From an uncultured Gammaproteobacteria bacterium (lineage in GTDB: Bacteria > Pseudomonadota > Gammaproteobacteria > Pseudomonadales > Azotimanducaceae), in assembly GCA_913043075.1 (NCBI GenBank), contig CAJWLI010000022.1, forward strand, positions 1 through 12,696: a stretch of DNA of 12,696 bases, given 5' to 3'. The notes beneath the pieces are model-generated. The model made no database searches. It was not told the origin of the DNA and worked only from the letters and a program-made list of their open reading frames with translations. Position 1 is the first letter of the stretch. Each line of letters opens with the position of its first letter. The translations under genes and the position numbers were made by a program. Positions 7,451-12,696 of the stretch are shown here, in pieces.

Positions 7451-8690
7451 AATACCGATTCACAACTAGAGCTCCGACGATATCTCCCTCTACATTTAAC
7501 GAGGTTCTAATTGTGTCTAGCGGCCTTTCCACCACCAGCAGGATTGCAATGGCCTCTAGCGGTACCCCAATTGCTAGTAAAACCATTTGCATTCCCGCCA
7601 TTGAGGCCGATGGCATGCCAGGAGCTCCTATAGAAGCCACCATTGCCATAAAAAATACGGTAACGATCAATATTGTCGATAATTCAATGCCGTAAAGATA
7701 CGCGAGAAAGATCGCCGCGAGGGCCTCGAACAAGGCCGTCCCATCCATATTTATTGTCGCCCCGAGTGGCAATACAAAACTGGATACTTTGGGATCAACT
7801 GACAACTCTCTCTCGGCCGTTTGGATTGTAACGGGAAGAGTACTTGAGGAGGAGGAAGTGCTAAAGGCGACTATCATCGGTCGGCTAATTTTTTTTAATA
7901 GTTCAAAGGGGCTTATGGATACAGCCAACCAAGCAATGAATGGCAATACAATCAGCCCATGAAAAAGCGTCAGCCCCAGCACTAAACCTGAGAAGTCTAA
8001 AAGTTGGGAAATTAAAACGCCTCCGTCCATCTCTCCCGAGTTGGTTCTTGAAGAAAACTCGAAGAGAATCGCAAAAATACCGATCGGGAGCAGTAAAATA
8101 ACCCAGCCGAGGACCTTCGAGATAAGAGCATTACAGGCCCGAACAAGTTCGAAAAAAGGGTTTTTCTCAGGTAAGGCAATCGTTGCTGCAATGCCAAACA
8201 AGATCGCGTTAGTGACAATCCCTAAAATGTTTAAGCTTGCTATCGCAGCGATTGGATTGGTAAACGCCTGGGAAGCGACGGAGCCTAAAACTCCAAAGAG
8301 AGACCCATCACCAGGTTGGAGAAGCGCAGCGCTCCTTGAGATACTGTCAACATTTTCTAGGGGAGGGTAGTCAGTCCAAGGGTGGATAAAAAACACCGCC
8401 AACAAACCCAAAAAAGTAGCAATTAAGGTAGTAAAAAAGTAATACCCAATGGTTGCTCCGCCTAAGGTCTTTAATCTTACTATACTGCCTAGCGACGTGA
8501 TGCCGCTCAGCAAAGAGAAAAAAATCATTGGCCCAATCAACATGCGCAGAATTGCTAGAAATGAGTCTTTTAGAAAAATGATTCCACCTTCGATCATCGG
8601 AGGAGAGCCCCCCATGGTTTCGAAGTAATACCCAAGGGTGAGCCCTACCAAACCTGCCAAAAATACTTGGAATGTTAAATTTCTTATCAA
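7431..8690 (-). CDS. dicarboxylate/amino-acid:cation symporter (DAACS family, GltP-like)
   Basis: A 419-residue inner-membrane secondary transporter of the glutamate/aspartate/C4-dicarboxylate symporter family, trimeric with an elevator mechanism. Visible hallmarks are the serine-rich hairpin-1 tip (STSSSSSTLP, 277-286), the TM7 motif NMDGT (314-318), the hairpin-2 sequence SIGAPGMPSAS (353-363) and the TM8 binding motif D392-x-x-R395-T396-x-x-N399, equivalent to D394/R397/T398/N401 of the archaeal homologue GltPh. The arginine that pairs with a side-chain carboxylate suggests an acidic substrate such as aspartate, glutamate or a C4-dicarboxylate. Eight membrane helices and two re-entrant hairpins fit the hydrophobicity. 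No ATG lies upstream in frame; the TTG at 8690 keeps the first helix, and a strong GGAGG precedes it. The Sir2 gene is 102 bp upstream on the same strand and may be cotranscribed. Confidence 0.94.
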   Translation of the reverse strand: MIRNLTFQVFLAGLVGLTLGYYFETMGGSPPMIEGGIIFLKDSFLAILRMLIGPMIFFSLLSGITSLGSIVRLKTLGGATIGYYFFTTLIATFLGLLAVFFIHPWTDYPPLENVDSISRSAALLQPGDGSLFGVLGSVASQAFTNPIAAIASLNILGIVTNAILFGIAATIALPEKNPFFELVRACNALISKVLGWVILLLPIGIFAILFEFSSRTNSGEMDGGVLISQLLDFSGLVLGLTLFHGLIVLPFIAWLAVSISPFELLKKISRPMIVAFSTSSSSSTLPVTIQTAERELSVDPKVSSFVLPLGATINMDGTALFEALAAIFLAYLYGIELSTILIVTVFFMAMVASIGAPGMPSASMAGMQMVLLAIGVPLEAIAILLVVERPLDTIRTSLNVEGDIVGALVVNRYFKSQAE

Positions 8691-8702
8691 TTTACTGCGT
8701 TG

Positions 8703-8707
8703 CCTCC
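8703..8707 (-). promoter_or_regulatory. ribosome binding site for the TTG-initiated symporter gene
   Basis: Read on the minus strand, GGAGG lies 12 bases before the TTG at 8690. It is the strongest Shine-Dalgarno match in the window, and no ATG or GTG exists in frame between it and the upstream in-frame stop. The spacing is longer than the usual 5-9 bases. The next internal ATG (residue 26) would remove the first membrane helix, so TTG initiation is favoured. Confidence 0.6.
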
Positions 8708-8780
8708 GAAAGATTTTTTTATGTAAGCAAAAAGACTTAAATTTTTTACAAAGAAAGCCAGTAGTATTAAAGTTATTTTT

Positions 8781-8804
8781 CTATGGTTTGGCCTATGGTA
8801 TGGC
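8781..8804 (-). repeat. tandem 12-bp duplication covering the Sir2 stop codon
   Basis: On the plus strand, CTATGGTTTGGC (8781-8792) is followed directly by CTATGGTATGGC (8793-8804), with one mismatch. On the coding strand the copy is in phase, so the end of the Sir2 gene reads A-I-P-stop-A-K-P-stop. The second unit therefore repeats the last four codons and provides a backup TAG 12 bases downstream. Confidence 0.7.
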
Positions 8805-9539
8805 CTTTGCTAAGACCTCTCCAATATTCATTTGCAACTTAATATCAAATAAGACGTCTAAATCCGTATCCTGCTCATTAATTATTGCTAATTTTGCGCC
8901 ATATGTTTTCGCGGTTTGAGGCAGTCCAGCAGCGGGATATACCACGAGAGACGAACCCAAAACTAAAAATAAATCACATTCTATTGAGAGTTCCTCTGCC
9001 AATCTCATTTCTTCCTCTGGCATTGGCTGTCCAAATGAAATAGTAGCGGTTTTTATTATACCGCCGCATTGTTCGCAATCTGGCACGTATCCATGTTCTC
9101 TAAAGGCTTTTTCGAGTAAGTCAAGTTCATATCTGCGTTTGCAACTCAGGCAAGTGGCATATTGAGCGTTACCGTGAAGCTCAATAACACGATTGGCTGG
9201 CACTCCGGCTTGCTGGTGGAGCCCATCCACATTTTGAGTAATTATTGCACTGAGCTTTCCAAGTCCGTACAAGCGAGTCAGTGCAGCATGTCCAGCATTT
9301 GGCCTCGCCTCTGCGATGTTAAGCTCACCTCGGAATTTTCTTTCCCATGACTCTTTTCTGACCGACTTCGACCCTATGAAGTCCTGGAACTGGATAGGCC
9401 TCATGGTGTTCCAGACCCCTTTCGGACCACGAAAATCAGGTATTCCCGAGTCGGTTGAGATCCCAGCGCCAGTAAAGGCAACAATATTCTTGCTGTCATC
9501 TATTATTTGCGCCAACAAATCGACGCTCGATTGGTCCAT
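8793..9539 (-). CDS. Sir2-family NAD-dependent protein deacylase (sirtuin)
   Basis: A 248-residue cytoplasmic sirtuin that removes acyl groups from protein lysines, using NAD and releasing nicotinamide and O-acyl-ADP-ribose. All core motifs are present: GAGIS...SGIPDFRG (24-38) for NAD, TQNVD (101-105), the catalytic H122 in LHGN, a zinc site of C130/C133 and C155/C158, and GSS at 195-197. Length is normal for bacterial sirtuins. The Tyr-x-x-Arg pair that marks desuccinylases such as E. coli CobB appears to be replaced by W65-x-x-K68, so deacetylation is more likely. The FRGPKGVW segment resembles SIRT6/7-type sequences. The ATG at 9539 has GAAG about 7 bases upstream. It is divergent from the methyltransferase (60 bp apart) and upstream of the symporter gene. 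No acetyltransferase or acyl-CoA synthetase gene is adjacent, so no specific target is indicated. Confidence 0.95.
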   Translation of the reverse strand: MDQSSVDLLAQIIDDSKNIVAFTGAGISTDSGIPDFRGPKGVWNTMRPIQFQDFIGSKSVRKESWERKFRGELNIAEARPNAGHAALTRLYGLGKLSAIITQNVDGLHQQAGVPANRVIELHGNAQYATCLSCKRRYELDLLEKAFREHGYVPDCEQCGGIIKTATISFGQPMPEEEMRLAEELSIECDLFLVLGSSLVVYPAAGLPQTAKTYGAKLAIINEQDTDLDVLFDIKLQMNIGEVLAKAIP

Positions 9540-9550
9540 CTAAAGCTTCT

Positions 9551-9580
9551 TTGACGCAATAAGATCTTTCATGAAAGAAT
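9551..9580 (+). promoter_or_regulatory. candidate promoter with 14-bp palindromic operator for the methyltransferase
   Basis: TTGACG (9551-9556) is a good -35 element. With an 18-base spacer it is followed by AAGAAT (9575-9580), a four-of-six -10 match, placing transcription start about 12 bases before the ATG at 9600. A perfect 14-bp palindrome, TCTTTCATGAAAGA (9565-9578), sits between and over these elements, in the middle of the 60-bp divergent region. A repressor bound there would block the methyltransferase promoter and could affect the Sir2 gene too. The regulator is unknown. Confidence 0.4.
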
Positions 9581-9599
9581 ATCCGTTCGTGCGAAGAAT

Positions 9600-10223
9600 A
9601 TGTTTGAGAGAATGAGTTTATATCAAAAGTATCTCCTTCCGAAGCTTCTTAATTGGGCAATGAAAGCTCCAGCGCTAAGCAAACTTAGATCAGAATTAAT
9701 TCCATCCGCAGAAGGCAAAGTCCTTGAGATAGGTATGGGTTCTGGCCTTAATCTGCCTCACTATGACGGTATATCAGGATTAATAGGCCTAGAGCCTTCA
9801 GAAGAGCTTCAAAATCTTGCCGAGGATATGTTAATACAAACCCATTTTCCTTCAGAGATGCTAACAGGCTCTGCAGAAGATATTCCTCTCGAATCCAACA
9901 CCTTTGACACGGTAGTGATGACCTGGACACTGTGTTCAGTTACCGATCCGGTTTTAGCCTTATCAGAAATAAAAAGAGTGATTAAACCAGGCGGTAAAGT
10001 CATATTCGCCGAGCACGGTAAGTCACCAGATCAAAACATCAGAAAGCTGCAGAAAACTCTAAATCCTCTTTGGTCCCGAATAGCGGGGGGATGTCAATTG
10101 AATAGAGAAATAGTCGATTTATACGAATCTTCGGGATTTAAGTTCAAAAGCATGGAGAGAGGTTATTTAGAAGGTCCGAAATTCGCTACTTATAACTATA
10201 GAGGCGTTGCTGCTCTTCGTTAA
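9600..10223 (+). CDS. class I SAM-dependent methyltransferase
   Basis: A 207-residue soluble methyltransferase with a Rossmann-like fold. Motif I is VLEIGMGSG (41-49), the ribose-binding acidic residue is E65 (GLEPS), the adenine-contact region is GSAEDIP (90-96), and the motif II/III region is VVMTWTLCSV...EIKRVIKPGGKVIFAEHG (105-140). The layout, including LNLPHY after motif I and the WSRIAGGCQLNRE segment (158-170), recalls the METTL7-like / small-molecule Methyltransf_11 group, which often act on lipids, quinone precursors or thiols; the substrate cannot be fixed from the sequence. The ATG at 9600 has GAAG only 3 bases upstream; another ATG at 9612 is possible. It is divergent from the sirtuin gene and convergent with the CPT-like kinase gene, with a 4-bp stop-codon overlap. 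Confidence 0.88.
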   Translation: MFERMSLYQKYLLPKLLNWAMKAPALSKLRSELIPSAEGKVLEIGMGSGLNLPHYDGISGLIGLEPSEELQNLAEDMLIQTHFPSEMLTGSAEDIPLESNTFDTVVMTWTLCSVTDPVLALSEIKRVIKPGGKVIFAEHGKSPDQNIRKLQKTLNPLWSRIAGGCQLNREIVDLYESSGFKFKSMERGYLEGPKFATYNYRGVAALR

Positions 10224-10846
10224 GCTCGCAACGTCTTAAAGGCCTCAGGAGCTCCTGAGGCCAACCTATCAATGATCTTCTCCGCGCAGTCCTCAGGAGA
10301 CAAAATAGATGTATCCAAGGACAGGTCGTACACTCCGTGCGCGTGGCACACTTCCAGCTGACTCTGAGCAGTTCCAGGGAACCTACCGATTCGAGAAGCT
10401 TCTCTTTTCTCAACCGCCTCAAGCGGGCAAAAAAGCCCGATAAAGTAAAGCTTTAAATCACAAAAGGTTTTTAAATAATCATCCAAGAAAGATGCTTCCA
10501 ATAAAATGTCGTCTATTATTATGTTGAGGCCGTCTCGAACCAAGCCAGCTGACGACAAGCGCATTCCATGGAGAACCTTTTTTCCATAGCGCCCGAATTG
10601 GATTGATGAGATTTTTTCACCACCTTTTGAATCAATGGGCACCACATTCAAGCCATCGTATCCCGTTGTCCCAGGAGGAGAGTTTAGCCCGCGGTATTTG
10701 TCAGGAAGCGAGTCTCTATATTGATCTAACGATACGTAAAGGTATGGCTCTTTAAGCTTTTGCTGAAGCACTTTGGCGAGCGTAGTTTTGCCCGAACTTG
10801 AAGTTCCATTCAATAAGATGGCCTGACCTTCTTGAAACTCTTTCAT
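10220..10846 (-). CDS. chloramphenicol phosphotransferase-like small-molecule kinase
   Basis: A 208-residue P-loop kinase of the chloramphenicol phosphotransferase (CPT) family. In Streptomyces venezuelae the family founder phosphorylates the antibiotic's 3-hydroxyl as self-protection. Shared features are QAILLNGTSSSGKTT with Walker A at 14-21, D41 in SLDQYRD at the position of the proposed catalytic Asp37 of CPT, IIIDDILL (109-116), and the lid region VEKREASRIGRFPGTAQ (145-161) followed by HxHGVYDLSLDTS (168-180). Most bacterial members are not known to act on chloramphenicol, so the true substrate is open. The ATG at 10846 overlaps the stop of the upstream kinase gene as ATGA, with GAGG about 10 bases before it, so translation is probably coupled. 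It is the last gene of the ltaE operon; a 22-bp palindrome lies in its final codons. Confidence 0.87.
   Translation of the reverse strand: MKEFQEGQAILLNGTSSSGKTTLAKVLQQKLKEPYLYVSLDQYRDSLPDKYRGLNSPPGTTGYDGLNVVPIDSKGGEKISSIQFGRYGKKVLHGMRLSSAGLVRDGLNIIIDDILLEASFLDDYLKTFCDLKLYFIGLFCPLEAVEKREASRIGRFPGTAQSQLEVCHAHGVYDLSLDTSILSPEDCAEKIIDRLASGAPEAFKTLRA
10241..10262 (-). terminator. perfect 22-bp palindrome, possible terminator inside the CPT-like gene
   Basis: GGCCTCAGGAG (10241-10251) is followed immediately by its exact reverse complement (10252-10262). As RNA this gives a 9-bp G:C-rich stem with an AGCT loop. On the minus strand the stem is followed by TTTAAG, a short T-run, so it could end the ltaE operon; it could also block read-through from the convergent methyltransferase gene. 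It encodes the ASGAPEAF stretch near the C-terminus. The T-run is too short for a textbook terminator. Confidence 0.45.
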
Positions 10847-11841
10847 CTGCTATCGTCCTCATTCGAGTGCACTAGGTCAGAGCCCTCGCCGTAAAAGAAT
10901 TCACGTTGAGCCCTTAATTTTTCAGGGTTAATGTCGAAATTTTGCGCCCCCAAAGATTTAATATTAGCTGCGGCCATAAGGCAACCAAGCTGCGCCGCTC
11001 TTATGGAATTTGCTCCCTCAAAGAAACCAAAAACAAAACCAGCTCTAAAAGCATCTCCGCAACCAGTTGCATCGACAAAGTCACTCTCAGAGATCTCTAA
11101 GGAGTGGATATGCGAGCGCGCCGTCTTACTAATGATATCAACCCCATCTTCTCCTCTTGTGATTATTGCCTCTACGATCGGCTCTACAAATTGTTTTTCG
11201 TTTAAATTGGCATTTATTTTTAGCACCTCCAATTCGTTTTCATTAACAATAATATAATCAACGAGTTCAAGAAGCTTCTTAATGTCTTGTTTAGAGTATT
11301 TAGCAGACACCTGCCCAGTGTCGACCATGACGGGAATACCTAAAGATTTCATCTGCGTCGCTTGATTTAATGTCAGATCTGGCTCTTGAGGAGCGATGAA
11401 ACAAAGGGAAATCTCTTCTTTCTTGGAACTAATCGCCTCTGGTATTTCCTTCGGGGAGGTGCCAGGTCCAGGATAAAATCCTATGATTTGGTTGCCAGCT
11501 ATGTCATTAATCATTAGACAAGTCGCTCCGGTTTCTTCAAGCACCTCTAGATATTTGGTGTTAATTCCTGCAGCTTCAACGTGTTCTTGATAACCCTCAA
11601 AAAAATCCTTGCCTATTATTGAGAAAGGGAACCCCTCGATATTTAGACGAGCAAGCCCAAAAGCAATATTCATTGCGCACCCACCGTAAGATCGCTCTAG
11701 GCCGGCCAACTGTAACGAGACATTGAGGCTTTTAGGACGGTATTCTTTTTCGTACTGCTTGAATTGACTTGGGTAAAAGCCAATAAGATCTATGGCGGTA
11801 GCGCCGACAACGAGCAGTTTTTTCTCCCTATCGCGACGCAT
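10843..11841 (-). CDS. PfkB-family kinase, adenosine-kinase-like
   Basis: A 332-residue ribokinase-fold sugar/nucleoside kinase. Family marks are the N-terminal VVGATAIDL strand, the di-glycine GG at 53-54 (YGGCAMNIAFGLARL) and the C-terminal signature DATGCGDAFRAGF with catalytic base D263 and its anion hole. From memory it aligns along its length with the mycobacterial adenosine kinase type: IGKDFFEGYQEHV, a FYPG segment (122-125), RAAQLGCLMAA and the closing FYGE. The likely reaction is therefore adenosine + ATP to AMP + ADP (purine salvage), though other ribosides or sugars cannot be excluded. The ATG at 11841 is chosen over a TTG one codon earlier. It overlaps the end of ltaE by 14 bp and its TGA overlaps the next ATG by 4 bp, so it sits in the middle of a compact operon. 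Confidence 0.88.
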   Translation of the reverse strand: MRRDREKKLLVVGATAIDLIGFYPSQFKQYEKEYRPKSLNVSLQLAGLERSYGGCAMNIAFGLARLNIEGFPFSIIGKDFFEGYQEHVEAAGINTKYLEVLEETGATCLMINDIAGNQIIGFYPGPGTSPKEIPEAISSKKEEISLCFIAPQEPDLTLNQATQMKSLGIPVMVDTGQVSAKYSKQDIKKLLELVDYIIVNENELEVLKINANLNEKQFVEPIVEAIITRGEDGVDIISKTARSHIHSLEISESDFVDATGCGDAFRAGFVFGFFEGANSIRAAQLGCLMAAANIKSLGAQNFDINPEKLRAQREFFYGEGSDLVHSNEDDSR

Positions 11842-12696
11842 CAAAGGTCTCGAAAAGTTCCACTAAATAAGCTGAAGATTCGATCGAGACATCTCGATGA
11901 AAAACCAGTCGTTCGGACGAGATTAAGACACCGTGCTCTTTTAGAAATCTCTGCAGCTCGGCTAAAATCTTGGCACTTGCTTGAAGAATCACCATGTTCG
12001 TTTGGGGCTCGCCCTGAAGATTGATAGTTTTTAAATTGCGCAGGCCCTCCCAACAAAGAACCGCTTTTTCGTGGTCTTTGCTTAAATCCGTTACATGGTT
12101 TTTTAGAGCAAAAAGTCCTGCAGCTGCCATTATGCCTGCCTGCCTCATTCCCCCGCCCAGCATCTTTCGCCACTTGCGAGCACTTTCGATTAACGAAGCG
12201 TCTCCGACCAATACCGAACCAATGGGCGCTCCCAAGCCTTTAGACAGGCACAGTGAACAGCTATCAACATGCCTTGTTATTTCGGATATAGGCACATCGA
12301 GCTTCACCGCCGCATTAAATGCTCTCGCACCGTCAAGATGAAGACTAAGACCCATTTTTTTAGTGAATTCCCTGGCTTGCGAAAGGTACTCCAGGGTTAG
12401 CACCTTCCCGGCTTTCGTGTTTTCCAGACAAAAAAGTTTCGTCTTGGCAAAATGATGGTCTAAAGGCTTAATTGCGTCCTGAGCCAGATCTAGCGGTATC
12501 TCTCCTCGGGAATTAAAGGGCACAGGCTGAGGCTGCACACTCCCAAGCACTGCAGCGCCTCCAGCCTCATACTTGTAAGTGTGGGCGTCGCTGCCCGCTA
12601 TGTATTCATCGCCTCTTTCGCAGTGCGATAAAATAGCGGTTAAATTTCCTTGGGTCCCGCTGGTAACAAAAAGTGCTTTTTCTTTTTTAGTCAATT
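11828..12696 (-). CDS. ltaE: low-specificity L-threonine aldolase, partial (5' end outside window)
   Basis: A PLP-dependent aldolase that splits L-threonine and L-allo-threonine into glycine and acetaldehyde. The visible 289 codons align without gaps over most of their length to E. coli LtaE (from memory), starting at about its residue 46, so roughly 45 N-terminal residues lie off the right edge. Key residues in E. coli numbering are present: H83 (AHTYKYEAGG), H126 (DHHFAKTK), the D-G-A-R PLP site (LHLDGARAFNA) and the Schiff-base lysine K197 (CLSKGLGAPIGS, codon 12239-12241). KWRKMLGGGMRQAG is also typical. The frame runs to the window edge; the TTG at 12694 is an internal leucine codon, not a start. 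It is the first visible gene of an operon with two kinases, and its last 14 bases overlap the start of the PfkB gene. Confidence 0.96.
   Translation of the reverse strand, partial: LTKKEKALFVTSGTQGNLTAILSHCERGDEYIAGSDAHTYKYEAGGAAVLGSVQPQPVPFNSRGEIPLDLAQDAIKPLDHHFAKTKLFCLENTKAGKVLTLEYLSQAREFTKKMGLSLHLDGARAFNAAVKLDVPISEITRHVDSCSLCLSKGLGAPIGSVLVGDASLIESARKWRKMLGGGMRQAGIMAAAGLFALKNHVTDLSKDHEKAVLCWEGLRNLKTINLQGEPQTNMVILQASAKILAELQRFLKEHGVLISSERLVFHRDVSIESSAYLVELFETFDASR

Noticed and set aside
8735..8765. TGGC...TTTGTAA on the minus strand upstream of the symporter as a sigma-54 promoter
   Set aside because: The spacing is wrong and the invariant GC of the -12 element is missing.
10243..10299. CCTCAGGAG occurring at both 10243-10251 and 10291-10299
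   Set aside because: Both encode Pro-Glu codons in the same gene; a single 9-base recurrence is not evidence of a repeat family.
10220..10846. Antibiotic-resistance island suggested by the chloramphenicol phosphotransferase-like gene
   Set aside because: The surrounding genes are housekeeping, there are no mobile-element or integron signs, base composition looks like the neighbours, and most family members have no shown resistance role.
1..12696. CRISPR arrays, tRNA/rRNA genes, insertion sequences, prophage or toxin-antitoxin genes
   Set aside because: I looked on both strands and saw no regular repeat-spacer pattern, transposase, integrase, or toxin-antitoxin pair; nearly all the sequence is explained by the genes listed.

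Overview
The window looks like a chromosomal segment from a free-living, probably aquatic gammaproteobacterium. This rests on three things: a large outer-membrane TonB-dependent receptor (Gram-negative), proteobacterial-type housekeeping proteins (an AsrA-type Lon, pyruvate kinase, an LtaE that aligns with the E. coli enzyme almost residue for residue), and a moderate GC content (mid-40s % by eye). Genes are tightly packed. The lineage is an inference from remembered family sequences; no search was run.

Layout, left to right. (1) The 3' part of a TonB-dependent receptor gene enters from the left edge and is followed on the same strand by a small antibiotic-biosynthesis-monooxygenase-like (ABM) protein. 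(2) A DCC-family (DUF393) thiol-disulfide protein lies on the minus strand, divergent from a Lon-type ATP-dependent protease. The 190-bp gap between them carries a good heat-shock (sigma-32-like) promoter match facing lon. (3) Pyruvate kinase (minus) converges on lon with overlapping stop codons. A small uncharacterised protein is divergent from pyk and runs 20 bp into the 3' end of a dicarboxylate/amino-acid symporter gene (minus). (4) Upstream of the symporter on the same strand is a Sir2-family deacylase. It is divergent from a class I SAM-dependent methyltransferase; a 14-bp palindrome lies inside the likely promoter of the methyltransferase. (5) The right end is a minus-strand operon read right to left: threonine aldolase ltaE (cut by the window edge), a PfkB-family adenosine-kinase-like gene, and a chloramphenicol-phosphotransferase-like kinase. 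Its genes overlap by 14 and 4 bp.

How it works together: most of the window is protein quality control (Lon), central carbon metabolism (Pyk), uptake (receptor, symporter), protein deacylation (Sir2) and amino-acid/nucleoside metabolism (LtaE, kinase). There are no phage genes, insertion sequences, tRNA/rRNA genes or CRISPR arrays, and no intergenic stretch above 300 bp. I see no clearly new defence or mobile system. The most unusual items are the translationally coupled LtaE / PfkB kinase / CPT-like kinase operon, a perfect 22-bp palindrome inside the last codons of that operon, an AsrA-type Lon behind a heat-shock promoter, and four convergent gene pairs that leave almost no room for terminators.
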